A stretch of 64,000 nt of DNA from JAAELZ01 sp965237485 (GTDB lineage: Bacteria > Pseudomonadota > Gammaproteobacteria > Arenicellales > Poriferihabitantaceae). Position 1 is the stretch's first letter. Each line of letters opens with the position of its first letter. Below, piece after piece: positions 17,212 through 26,167 of the stretch. Location of the stretch: positions 62,001 through 126,000 of the forward strand of contig CBDEFQ010000004.1 of NCBI GenBank assembly GCA_965237485.1, given 5' to 3'. The notes beneath the pieces are model-generated. The model did no database searches, was not told the origin of the DNA, and saw only the letters and a list, made by a program, of their open reading frames with translations. The translations under genes were made by a program, and so were the position numbers.

Positions 17212-17357
17212 ATCTGAGCCTCAAAAATAGGATAGGGTGAATTAATGTACCGCGAAAAATAGTGGGCTCTCAGCACCAATTGAAGCCTTTTTATAGCGCC
17301 AATAGTTATTGCCGTATAAAGGCACTTAGCTACTGTTCGGACAAATAATCCGAATCG

Positions 17358-18058
17358 AGTCTATTCCAATACAGGAATGATACCGAGAAGTTGATTGTCA
17401 TTTCTGTTCAAAGATGTTTTTAAAGAGTTTAGTTTTTTCCTCATTGAGTTGTTTTGCTGCCTCATTATCAGTCATCTGATAAACGATATCGTCAAGCATT
17501 GTAAACGAGATGTGAGTTTTAAGATATGACTGTGCATTGGTCAACGATTTGAGTTTTTCATAAGGCGTCATCATGTTTCGATATGGATAGGTTTTGACTT
17601 GTTTTCCTTTGTTGTTAGTGCTGGTCTGTGGGAAGAAACAAGGTCGGTGATAATTCAAATAAGGGTTAAGAAAGTCGGTGGCAAATTGATTAATCTCAGG
17701 CGCATATTTTTGCGGGATATGCATGAAGCCAAGATGCTTGCGCACGATGGCCCCATTGTTGCACTCAACTAAGGCATTGTCGTTACGGTGTCTAGCCCTG
17801 GATTTGGTCAACTCGATTAATAGCTTATTCAACAATCGCACCACCGATTGGTTAATGTATTCACTGCCATTATCGGCATGAAAGCCTTTAATCACAAAGG
17901 GGAATTGCTCTAGCATTTGAGTGAGAATAGGCATCAAGAATTGCTCTGATATTTTCTGTGTAGAAGACACGACTTCAAACGGGGTGATCTCATCAACGGC
18001 GTTGATATGATAGACCCCTTTAACCTTGTCCTTATCGCCCTGATGCACTGTATCTACA
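17358..18058 (-). mobile_element. IS-A copy 4, cut by IS-E
   Basis: The 3' half of IS-A from its inverted repeat at 17358 to codon 198 of the transposase. IS-E begins at 18059. The other half of IS-A is not found on the far side of IS-E copy a (20633 onward is integron integrase), so this is a recombination junction rather than a simple insertion. Confidence 0.9.
17398..18058 (-). pseudogene. C-terminal half of IS-A transposase
   Basis: Contains residues from VDTVHQGD to the normal C-terminus EQK (about 219 codons) including D196, D256 and E292, but lacks the DNA-binding N-terminus and start. An internal ATG (MHQGDKDK) reads open for 216 residues. Confidence 0.85.
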
Positions 18059-18113
18059 GATACTGTAACTTCAGGTATGGACTTTTATATTAGATAGAGC
18101 AGTATGGCCTTTT

Positions 18114-18132
18114 CCCCCTAGGGGGAATTTTT
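18114..18132 (+). terminator. Palindrome and T tract inside the IS-E left end
   Basis: CCCCCTAGGGGG (18114-18125) followed by AATTTTT, about 55 bases inside the element. It looks like a terminator that would shield the transposase gene from outside transcription. It is kept in copies a, b and c; copy d has CCCCCCAGGGGG. Confidence 0.5.
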
Positions 18133-18980
18133 CCGAATTTTTGATTTATTCAAATTTTCTATCTTGGTGTCTTGTAAGTTGAACCATTTGTGCGTTCCCT
18201 GTTTTAAGCAATTAAAATACTGGAGACACCCAAATGACCCAATCAAACAATAACGTATTTGACGTAGTAGTGGAACACACATCTCAGAAGGCCCCGATGC
18301 CATGCGCCCCGTGCTCACCGCACTGCTCAATGAGGCGATGAAGATTGAAAGAGAGCCGTTTCCAGGCGCATCACACTATGAGCATAGTCAAGACCGGCCA
18401 GGGTTTGCCCATGGCTACCAGGATAAGCGTATCGATACGCAAGCCGGTACGCTCAATCTGCGTATCCCAAAGACCGCTAAACACCTTGATGAACCTTTTT
18501 ACCCTCAATCGCTAGAACGCGGCTTACGCAGCCAACGTGCGATGCTGCTGACCGTTGCTGAAATGTTCGTGACGGGCGTTAGCACGCGCCGAGTCGAAAA
18601 AGTCATGCAGAGCATGGGTATTGAAAGCATCTCCTCTACACCGGTCTCACGGGCTAACCAGAGCATGGATGAGGCGTTAAAAGTCTGGCGTGATCGTCCT
18701 TTGGGTAAAGTCTCTTACCTAATCCTTGATGCGCGTTATGAAAAGGTGCGTGAGGGCCACCAAGTGATTGATATGGCGGTGTTGAGTGCGCTGGGTGTAT
18801 TGCCTTGTGGACGGCGTTGCGTATTAGGAACGGCAATGGTGCTTAATGAAGCCGAGGTTAACTGGCGAGCGTTCCTCAAAGGCTTGGTTGACCGGGGCAT
18901 ACATGGTATTGAGTTTATTGTCAGTGATGATCACAGTGGCTTAAAAGCCGCTAGAAAGGCAGTGTTCCCAGGTATACCTT

Positions 18981-20156
18981 GGGCTCGTCGGTTAATACAA
19001 TTTCAAACAGGGTTTTCGCCGAAGTCGCTTTTAGTTTGCTCAGCAACGCGTTTTTTGTGCAATAAACCGTCTATTAGCAGCCATTTTGCCACCAATAGAC
19101 GGATCTATCCCTAGGCCGGCACCAATTCAACTCGTTCAACTCCCAATGCCATTAATCGCTTAAGGTTAAAACATAAGCCCCTGATTCCAACTTGGAACTG
19201 GACTTTAGCCAACCCTTTATAACGAACTCGCTTATTGCGATGAGCAAACACTCGCTCATATGGTGAACGAATTTTGCTAATCCAACGGTCTTTGTCTCTA
19301 TTCTTGCCATGCATATTGTTCTTCTTGATTGTTGCATCATGGCAACCGTTGCGCCTGAGCGTGGTTTTGGCCGGGCTCACGCAATAACCCTTGTCCGCAT
19401 AAACAGCGCCCGACTTAGGGCAAACATGCTTCAAGCCGCTTGCATCCGTTACCTCAGCCGAGGTGGCCGCTATTTTATTGATCAAGCCACTTTGCATATC
19501 CACTGATGCATGCTCTTTGTAACCATACCAATATTTGCTATTTCCCTTGCACCCAAACCGTGCTTGCTTGTCCGCCGCAACTTTATCAACTGTCTTATTG
19601 TTGAACTCCTCTAATCCCATCTTTATCGCCTTATCTCTATCATCCCAAGTGGTTAGCTTACTGACCAACTGGCTGGCATCGACAAATGTGAATACTTCTC
19701 GTACTAAGCCCATTGAAACTAACCCGCTCCGAACACGGTCAAATAAATTCATCATACCCCTGGTTCCAATGCGTGAGCGAAAATCACCAAAGTAACTATG
19801 ATCAGGAGTGCTCTGTTCCAGTCCTGAATCACAAAACCACTTAGCGGCCAGATTCTCTGATAAGTATCGCTCCATTTCTCTATCACTTAAATCTTCCATG
19901 AACTGAAGCACCAAGGCACGTAAGCCGAACTCAACACCTCGGCCTTTAGGGCCACGGGTGGCATATATTTTAGAGAAGGGTTTACTCAATGCACCAAAAC
20001 ATAATAGCTCATCGAGTTTACGGTAGGGATGTTCAGAGCTAACCAGAGAATCTAAGGTTAGGAACAGTTGGCTTTGATGACGTTTGCTCAAAATTGCAGG
20101 CTGACTAGAATTAGCCCATATTATCTCACGTATTCTATTAATTATCCGACAAGCCC
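18981..20156 (-). mobile_element. IS-F copy 1 (IS5 family, 1176 bp, complete)
   Basis: Ends GGGCTCGTCGGTTAATAC and GGGCTTGTCGGATAATTAA are inverted repeats. A 5-bp duplication ACCTT lies at 18976-18980 and 20157-20161, inside the IS-E transposase gene. Same length as copy 2. Confidence 0.93.
19111..20091 (-). CDS. IS-F transposase, IS5 family
   Basis: 326 residues from a probable TTG (LSKRHQSQLFLTLDSL) at 20091, the position where IS5-type proteins begin; the frame is open further upstream into the inverted repeat and host gene, so the start is uncertain. N-terminal DUF772-type region (HPYRKLDELLCF...RYLSENLAAKWFCD), then DDE core with FVDASQL and YADKGY. Intact and nearly identical to copy 2. 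Confidence 0.87.
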   Translation of the reverse strand: MSKRHQSQLFLTLDSLVSSEHPYRKLDELLCFGALSKPFSKIYATRGPKGRGVEFGLRALVLQFMEDLSDREMERYLSENLAAKWFCDSGLEQSTPDHSYFGDFRSRIGTRGMMNLFDRVRSGLVSMGLVREVFTFVDASQLVSKLTTWDDRDKAIKMGLEEFNNKTVDKVAADKQARFGCKGNSKYWYGYKEHASVDMQSGLINKIAATSAEVTDASGLKHVCPKSGAVYADKGYCVSPAKTTLRRNGCHDATIKKNNMHGKNRDKDRWISKIRSPYERVFAHRNKRVRYKGLAKVQFQVGIRGLCFNLKRLMALGVERVELVPA

Positions 20157-20632
20157 ACCTTGGCAGCGTTGCCAGTTTCATCTGGCGCAGAATGCAATGC
20201 ATCATGCCCCCAATCACAAGATCAAGCAGCGCATTGGTGGTGAGCTGCGTAGTGTTTGGAATGCACCCAATAGGGCAGCTGCTCAGGTTAATCTAAAAGT
20301 CCTTGTGAGCCAGTACCAAGAAAAGCATGCTCACTGGGCGCAGTGGCTAGAAAACAATGTGCCTGAAGGGTTAAATGTGTTTGCCTTGCCAGATAGACAC
20401 CAAAAGAAAATGCGAACCTCCAACCGCATTGAACGGACGGTTCAACAAGAACTTAAGCGGCGAACCCGCTTGGTCAGAGTCTTTCCTAACCGAGAGGCTT
20501 GGTTACGATTAGTCAGTGCCATTCTGATTGAAATTGACGACGAATGGGCTAATGCTAATCATCGATATATCGTGTGGAACGACAATGAGTCAACTTGCTA
20601 GACAAAAAGTCCATACCCAATGTTGCGTAATC

Positions 20633-20778
20633 GGATGCTTTCGCTGCGAAAACTTGTTATAGTCTATAATCCATAAATAGGAGTTGATGGTTCGCTTACT
20701 ATATCGCCTAACTGCCATATAGTTCACAAGATCATTCAAAAATGGCGACGCGGTTTTCAAAGCTTGCAATTTTTCCAT
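20633..20778 (-). pseudogene. intI: N-terminal fragment of an integron integrase (IntI type)
   Basis: From ATG at 20778 the minus strand reads 48 codons (MEKLQALKTASPFLNDL..., then VRRYSKRTINSYLWIIDY and KFSQRKHP) before running into IS-E at 20632. The N-terminal SAM-like domain with SPFLN, RRYSxRTxxSYLxWI and a closing KHP is the integron-integrase pattern among tyrosine recombinases. The catalytic domain is gone. IS-H copy 1 ends 16 bases upstream of the ATG, so the promoter and attI side are also removed. Confidence 0.6.
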
Positions 20779-20794
20779 TAAGCAGGATAATATC

Positions 20795-22421
20795 CGGCAA
20801 TTTTCAGGGTAGTTGCACATTTTCCTACGCAGCCAATAATACTTCTTTTTGTGGGTTCAGCGCAACCGCACCACAAGGCCGCCAATTTCGGGTTTGGCCA
20901 GACCACCGATTAGGTTTTGCTGCTTTAGCTTCCTGATAAACAACTTCTCGTTTTGCTAATAGGGCACTATCTTCACCGCGATAACGCTGGCCAGGTGTAA
21001 CGTAGCGTATAGCACTGTGACGATGTTCTTCGTTATACCATTGCATAAACTTACCCACCCATTGGCGGGCGGCCTCTAAGCTATCGAAGCCTTGAGAAGG
21101 CCACGCAGGGCAATACTTTACCGTTCTAAACATGGATTCAATATAAGCGTTGTCATTGCTTACTCTTGGCCTTGAGTAAGAGGGCTTTATTCCTAATGCT
21201 TCTAACTTCGCTCTCATTGTGAACGATTTCATTGGGCTGCCATTATCACTGTGTAAGACGGGCATGCCATCGCAGCTGGCCACTTTTAGAGCCGCCTGAG
21301 ACATCAACTGCGCACCTAATTCACCGCTTTCAACAGGATGTACTTCCCAGTGAACGCCATAGCGACTGTAAAGGTCTTCTACCATGTACAGGTAATAATG
21401 CTTGCCAATAGTACGCGTCGCCAAATAGGTGATATCCCACATCCACACAGCATTAGGTTTTAGCGCTATATGAGTATCGGGTGTTCGGGACTGCTTTTGT
21501 TTGGCGCGGCCGCGGTGCTTCAATTGCCCATGCGCCTTGAGAACTCGATAAAAGCTAGACTCGCTGGCCACATAAATACCTTTGTCAGCCAACTGCGGTA
21601 CTATTTGCGACGGCGGCAAATGATGGTATGCCGATTCATTACATATCGATAAAATGTGTTGCTGCTCTTGCTCGCTTAGTTTATTGCCAGGGACTGGCTT
21701 TTCTACCAAAGGACGTTGATCACTGCGGATACTATCTTCTCCTTTTGGCTTCCAACGTCTAAGCGTAGACTCGGCAAGGCCAACCAACTCACAAGCACTT
21801 GAACGCTTTGAACCTGCGTCTACTGCTTCATTAACATCATTGATTACTTTAATGCGCGTCTGAGTCGTAATCATACTTCCTCGTCCTCCCAAAGCGCCTG
21901 AAACTTTTTTGTAATACTAATAATGCGGCCGTTTCAGCCAAGGCTTTATCTTTGCCGCGCAGCTGGGTTTCTAGCTTCTTCTTGTCTTTTTTTAACGCAC
22001 GTATTTCATCGCGCGCAACTTTAGGGCTAATGAGAGCCTCATCAACACCATTAATACAAGCTTCTCGCCATTGCGTTATTTGAGTAGGGTATAGGCCTTT
22101 CTCTCGGCAATACGCAGATAATTCTTGTTCATTCATCGCAGCAGTTTCAAGAACTACGGTGAACTTAGTTTGGCAATCCCACTGATTAGATGAATCACTA
22201 TTAGGCATTAAAACTCCTGATCGTCTGGCTTTATTTCGCCAATCATACAAGGTTTGAACACTGATTCCTTCTTCTCTAGATATTTCTGCGAAGGACTGAC
22301 TATTTGATGATAATAATTTAGATAAAACAGCTTCTCTTCGTTCTACGCTATATTTCGGCATGAGTATTTCTCCGCCGCCCCTTGTGAATTAAAATGTGTG
22401 CAACTACCCTGACGTCTGGGG
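20795..22421 (-). mobile_element. IS-H copy 1 (IS3 family, 1627 bp)
   Basis: Obvious inverted repeats TCAGGGTAGTTGCACA lie about 10 bases inside the true ends, which are set by comparison with copy 2: CGGCAATTT outside one repeat and CCCCAGACG outside the other. It is one base shorter than copy 2 because of a lost A in the frameshift site. Flanking tetramers TATC and CTAT do not match. Confidence 0.85.
20825..22361 (-). pseudogene. IS-H orfA/orfB with damaged frameshift site
   Basis: OrfA (from 22361, MPKYSVERREAVLSKLL, two HTH-like segments) and OrfB (to 20825, rve domain with MWDITYLATR, LHSDNGSPMKS and DNAYIESMFRTVK) are both recognisable. The run of A at the junction is 6 long instead of 7 in copy 2. 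OrfA therefore exits into a third frame (SFRRFGRTRKYDYDSDAH) and the normal minus-one fusion is impossible. Confidence 0.82.
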
Positions 22422-22580
22422 CTATTAAAATCCTCCCATAGGGGTTTTTTGCCCAACCCCAAGAAGATGTCTAATAAAACGACCCTCACTATAACGCATT
22501 TAATATAGATAAAAAGCACTGGATTTAATGGTCAATATACGTAAAATAAAACTCACATTCATACATTTCATAGACGCCCC

Positions 22581-23201
22581 ATGAAATCCATTGCGTATCT
22601 GCGTGTTTCAACCAATGAACAGGATCTTAGTAATCAAAAACTGGCGATTCTTGAATTTGCACAAAAAGAAGATTTTAAAATAGATAAATTTGTTGAAGTA
22701 ACCATGTCTACTCGGCGTAAATTACAACGAGTGCAATTAGATGATGTGATCCAATTATTAAATAAAGGGGATCGGTTTATTGTCAGTGAAATGTCTCGTT
22801 TGGGTAGAAGTTTAGGGCAAGTTATTGCCGTTATCGACACCTTGGTCAAGCGTAAGATTAGATTTGTAGCGATTAAGGAATCAATTCGGTTTGAAGGCAA
22901 GCAAAGTCTGCAAAGTAAAGTCATGGTCACATTGTTTGCATTATTTGCTGAAGTTGAGCGAGACTTGATTTCTGAACGGACGAAAGAAGGGTTGGCTGCT
23001 GCTAGAGCAAAAGGTAAATTATTAGGTCGTCCCAAGGGATCGTTAGGCCACTCAAGATTGGATGGCCGAGAAAAGGAGATCCAATCATTATTAGCGAAAG
23101 GTATTCCAAAAGCATCCATCGCTAAAATCACTGACGTATCACGAACTAATTTATTGCACTTTATTCGTTCTCGACAGCTGGATTTGGGTATTAACTTATG
23201 A
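22581..23201 (+). CDS. Serine recombinase (resolvase/invertase family)
   Basis: 206 residues. The N-terminal catalytic domain shows the active Ser at position 10 (YLRVSTNEQDLSNQ), the EMSRLGRS motif and VMVTLFALFAEVERDLISERTKEGL. A C-terminal helix-turn-helix (GIPKASIAKITDVSRTNLLHFI) completes the small resolvase/invertase architecture. It strand-exchanges at paired sites; no obvious paired site was found. Its stop overlaps the apparent start of the restriction gene (TTATGA), placing it first in a three-gene operon. Confidence 0.88.
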   Translation: MKSIAYLRVSTNEQDLSNQKLAILEFAQKEDFKIDKFVEVTMSTRRKLQRVQLDDVIQLLNKGDRFIVSEMSRLGRSLGQVIAVIDTLVKRKIRFVAIKESIRFEGKQSLQSKVMVTLFALFAEVERDLISERTKEGLAAARAKGKLLGRPKGSLGHSRLDGREKEIQSLLAKGIPKASIAKITDVSRTNLLHFIRSRQLDLGINL

Positions 23202-23995
23202 GTTAAAATGAAGAAGATGTTTCATTAAAACCAGGGCCAAGTGCAGACTCAAACGATGAAATACGTAAACATATAAGTTCCAGTGTGCGCGCATTATATG
23301 ATGTCTATAGTTATAGACACGCTGCCGCGATAATGAAGACATCCTTTCCTGAAGAGCTGATAGAAATAGAGCAGGCTTTATTGGATTTTAAAATAACCAT
23401 TGAAGATATTGCCAAGCCAGGTGGCAATGAATCAGTTATACCAAAAAAGTTTTCCTCTACGTTACGTCCCCACAACTGGTATGAAACCAGAATTCAGGGA
23501 GATCTGATTATACGTGTCTTAGAACAAAGCGAAGAGATATTATCAAGTGGAAAATTAAAAAAACATAACCTTCCAGAAAAACCAGAAATTGTTGTTAATA
23601 ATTATATTGACGGGCACAAAATCGATTACGTTAAGGGACGTGTGGCTCTCGATATGGAATGGAATAGCAAGGATCAAACGTATGATCGTGATTTATACGC
23701 ATTTCGTATGTTCCATGAATGTGGGATTATCAGTGTAGCGTCATTGATTACACGTAGCGAGAAACTTAACCCTGTTTTTGATGTTACTCCACTGCTAAAA
23801 AAAGACGGCACAGCTGATCTTGATAAAGTCGGTAAGGCTAAACTTTGCAAGCAAAAATATGGTGCAAGCACTACTTGGATGGGGAAACTCCTATATAGAC
23901 TAAACGCTGGGCGACATGGAGGCTGTCCAGTTCTCGTGTTTGGAATTAGACCAGACGTTATTACAGACTGGGAAACAAATGAGGAAATAAAATGA
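23198..23995 (+). CDS. BglII/BstYI-type restriction endonuclease, start damaged or GTG
   Basis: From GTG at 23285 the frame gives 236 residues. Central HKIDYVKGRVALDMEWNSKD and YDRDLYAFRMF, with Asp114, Glu125 and Asn127 (GTG numbering), match the PD-(D/E)xK-like site of the BglII/BstYI endonucleases, as does GASTTWMGKLLYRLNAGRHGGCPVLVFGI near the end. Upstream, the same frame continues without interruption to ATG AGT TAA at 23198: the ATG overlaps the recombinase stop but codon 3 is TAA. Either the N-terminus was truncated by a nonsense mutation or GTG is used. Stop overlaps the methyltransferase ATG (ATGA). Confidence 0.75.
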
Positions 23996-24633
23996 GCGCA
24001 TCTGACGATCTATTAAATGAAACGAACGGACATAAATTTGCAACAATATTAGCGGATCCTCCTTGGCAATTTCAAAATCGCACAGGAAAAATGGCACCAG
24101 AACATAAACGCTTAGCTCGTTATTCAACAATGTCTCTGCAAGAAATAAAAGATCTTCCAGTAGAAGCTATTGCAGAAAATACGGCTCACTTATATCTTTG
24201 GGTTCCTAATGCATTGTTAGCTGAAGGAATGCAGGTTATGTCACATTGGGGGTTTACATATAAAACCAATTTGATTTGGTACAAGATTAGGAAAGATGGT
24301 GGTCCCGATAGACGCGGAGTCGGATTCTATTTTAGAAATGTAACAGAAGTTATTTTATTTGGTGTGCGCGGCAAAGGGGCTAGAACTCTCCCGCTAGGAA
24401 GAAGTCAGGAAAATATTATATCTTCACGTAAGCGTGAACATAGTCGTAAGCCAGATGAACAATATGACCTTATAGAAGCTTGTAGCTGGGGGCCAAGAAT
24501 TGAGTTATTTGCCCGTGGTCAACGAAAAGGTTGGTTTGCTTGGGGTAATCAAGCAAATAACTATACGCCAGATTGGGAAACGTATTCGAATCATTCTCAA
24601 TCAAAAGTGGTACCCATCAAAAAAGCGGGTTAA
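23992..24633 (+). CDS. MT-A70 family adenine-N6 DNA methyltransferase
   Basis: 213 residues with the catalytic DPPW at 22-25 (ILADPPWQF), and the MT-A70 pattern HLYLWVPNALL, GFTYKTNLIWYK, VTEVILFGVRGK and PDEQYDLIEACSWGPRIELFAR. Expected to methylate adenine in the recognition site of the adjacent endonuclease and protect the host. It is translationally coupled to the endonuclease gene. Frame intact. Confidence 0.9.
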   Translation: MSASDDLLNETNGHKFATILADPPWQFQNRTGKMAPEHKRLARYSTMSLQEIKDLPVEAIAENTAHLYLWVPNALLAEGMQVMSHWGFTYKTNLIWYKIRKDGGPDRRGVGFYFRNVTEVILFGVRGKGARTLPLGRSQENIISSRKREHSRKPDEQYDLIEACSWGPRIELFARGQRKGWFAWGNQANNYTPDWETYSNHSQSKVVPIKKAG

Positions 24634-26167
24634 TTGTAGAAGTTGTGTCCTAGTTTTACATGCCTATCAGGAAAGTGCATACAACTCAGTGATATAGTAT
24701 ACTAAAGCATTGATAATAAAGACATAATGGAGTTTCGGATGTTTTATGAACGCTACACATCAGAACGTTTTTTTAGTGAAATCATCACTGAAGACGATGC
24801 GCGTGCCTTAGTTTGGTGTAGCCGCTTTTCAAGGTAAAGAGTTTGAGTGCCCTCATTGTCAATGTGAGTCCTTTTACCCGCATCATACCCGCCCTTGATG
24901 GGCGAACCTGCACGGCTTGTCGGCATCAAATAAGAGTGCGTGCGGGAACGTTATTTGAATTCTCAAAAACACCGCTACTCATTTGGGTTAAAGCCTTGTT
25001 TTATGTGATGCAGGGTAAGCGGGGCATGTCGGCCTTGGAATTACAGCGTCATTTAGGCTTGAAGTCGTATGGACGGGTTTGGACGATGTTACAAAAAATA
25101 AGAACGGCCTTATAACAACGAGACGAAGGATACCAAGTCGGTTCGGGTGTGATTGAGCTTGATGCGGCGACCTTTGGACGGCGTGACACCGGTAACCAAG
25201 GCGATGTATTAGTGGCCATTGAGAGCAAAACCTGGATTGACCAACGGGGTAAGTTAAAAAGCCGTGCGGGCTTTGCTAAGGGAGTTATGCCTGAAAGTGG
25301 TGTATGGAGTAGTTGACTAAAAGCGGCGTATCGGGATGAATTGAGTTTACAACAACTTAAACTTCCACAGACATACGCCACTATGAAACAGAATAAAATT
25401 ATTTCCTTTGAAAAGCCAGAGCAAAGCATCGATCCGCTGCAAGAATTGATTCGCAATGGCGCTAGGCAACTCATTCAAACCGCGGTCGAGAGTGAGTTAT
25501 CTGAACTGCTGTATCGCAATTGTGACAAAGTCTCAGATTCAGGACACGCTGGTGTCGTTCGTAACGGCTATTTGCCAGAACGTGAACTGCAAACCGGGAT
25601 CGGCCCAGTCAAAGTACGTATCCCCAAGGTGCGCTCCCGCACTGGAGTACCGATCACCTTTCGGTCTGCTTTAGTGCCGCCGTATGTGCGTAAAACGAGA
25701 ACACTGGAAGCGGCCTTGTCTTGGCTGTATCTCAAGGGTGTCAGCACTGGAGAAATGGGGGATGCACTGAGCGTGCTAGTGGGTCAATCAGCGACTGGGT
25801 TATCATCAAGCACAGTGAGTAAGCTCAAAGCAACGTGGTCTCAGGAGTACAAGGATTGGAATAGAGAAGGTTTAGATCGAGATCGATGGGTTTATCTATG
25901 GGCGGACGGGATACACAGCGGCCTGCGCGGCGATGAGGGCCGGCTCTGTGCCTTAGTTGTCATCGGAGTGAATGAGCGCGGTCACAAGAAATTACTGGCG
26001 ATTGAAGACGGTGAGCGAGAGTCTACGCAGAGTTGGCGAGAGGTGTTGTTGGCACTCAAGGAGCGAGGCCTGAATCAACCAGAGCTGGGCATCGGTGATG
26101 GTGCTTTAGGCTTTTGGAATGCCCTGGAAGAAGTCTATCCTGGCACTAAACATCAACGGTGTTGGGT

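Larger units (their letters stand above)
18302..20601 (+). pseudogene. IS-E transposase (IS256 family) interrupted by IS-F
   Basis: Pieces 18302-18980 and 20162-20601 join to 1119 bp (372 residues), identical in length to copies b and d. Family IS256 (Transposase_mut): motifs LDARYEKVREG with the first Asp, IVSDDHSGLKAA with the second, and TSNRIERTVQQELKRRTR with the Glu. An upstream ATG (18234) with a GGAG site opens a 35-residue frame, MTQSNNNVFDVVVEH, in a different phase from MRPVLTALL; see findings. Confidence 0.88.
18059..20632 (+). mobile_element. IS-E copy a (IS256 family) carrying IS-F
   Basis: Ends GATACTGTAACTTCAGG at 18059 and, on the other strand, GATTACGCAACATTGGG at 20632 are the inverted repeats shared by all four IS-E copies. 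Removing IS-F and its 5-bp duplication leaves 1393 bp, the same as copies b and d. Flanking octamers TATCTACA and GGATGCTT differ, so there is no target duplication: left flank is IS-A, right flank is intI. Confidence 0.93.

Noticed and set aside
20590..20820. 76-residue frame spanning the intI fragment as a gene in its own right
   Set aside because: Its first 14 and last residues come from IS-H and IS-E ends; only the middle is ancestral.
22438..22462. GGGGTT...AACCCC hairpin with GCCCAAC as a possible attI or attC site
   Set aside because: The matching GTTRRRY partner box and cassette structure are not found; it is just as likely a terminator-like hairpin.
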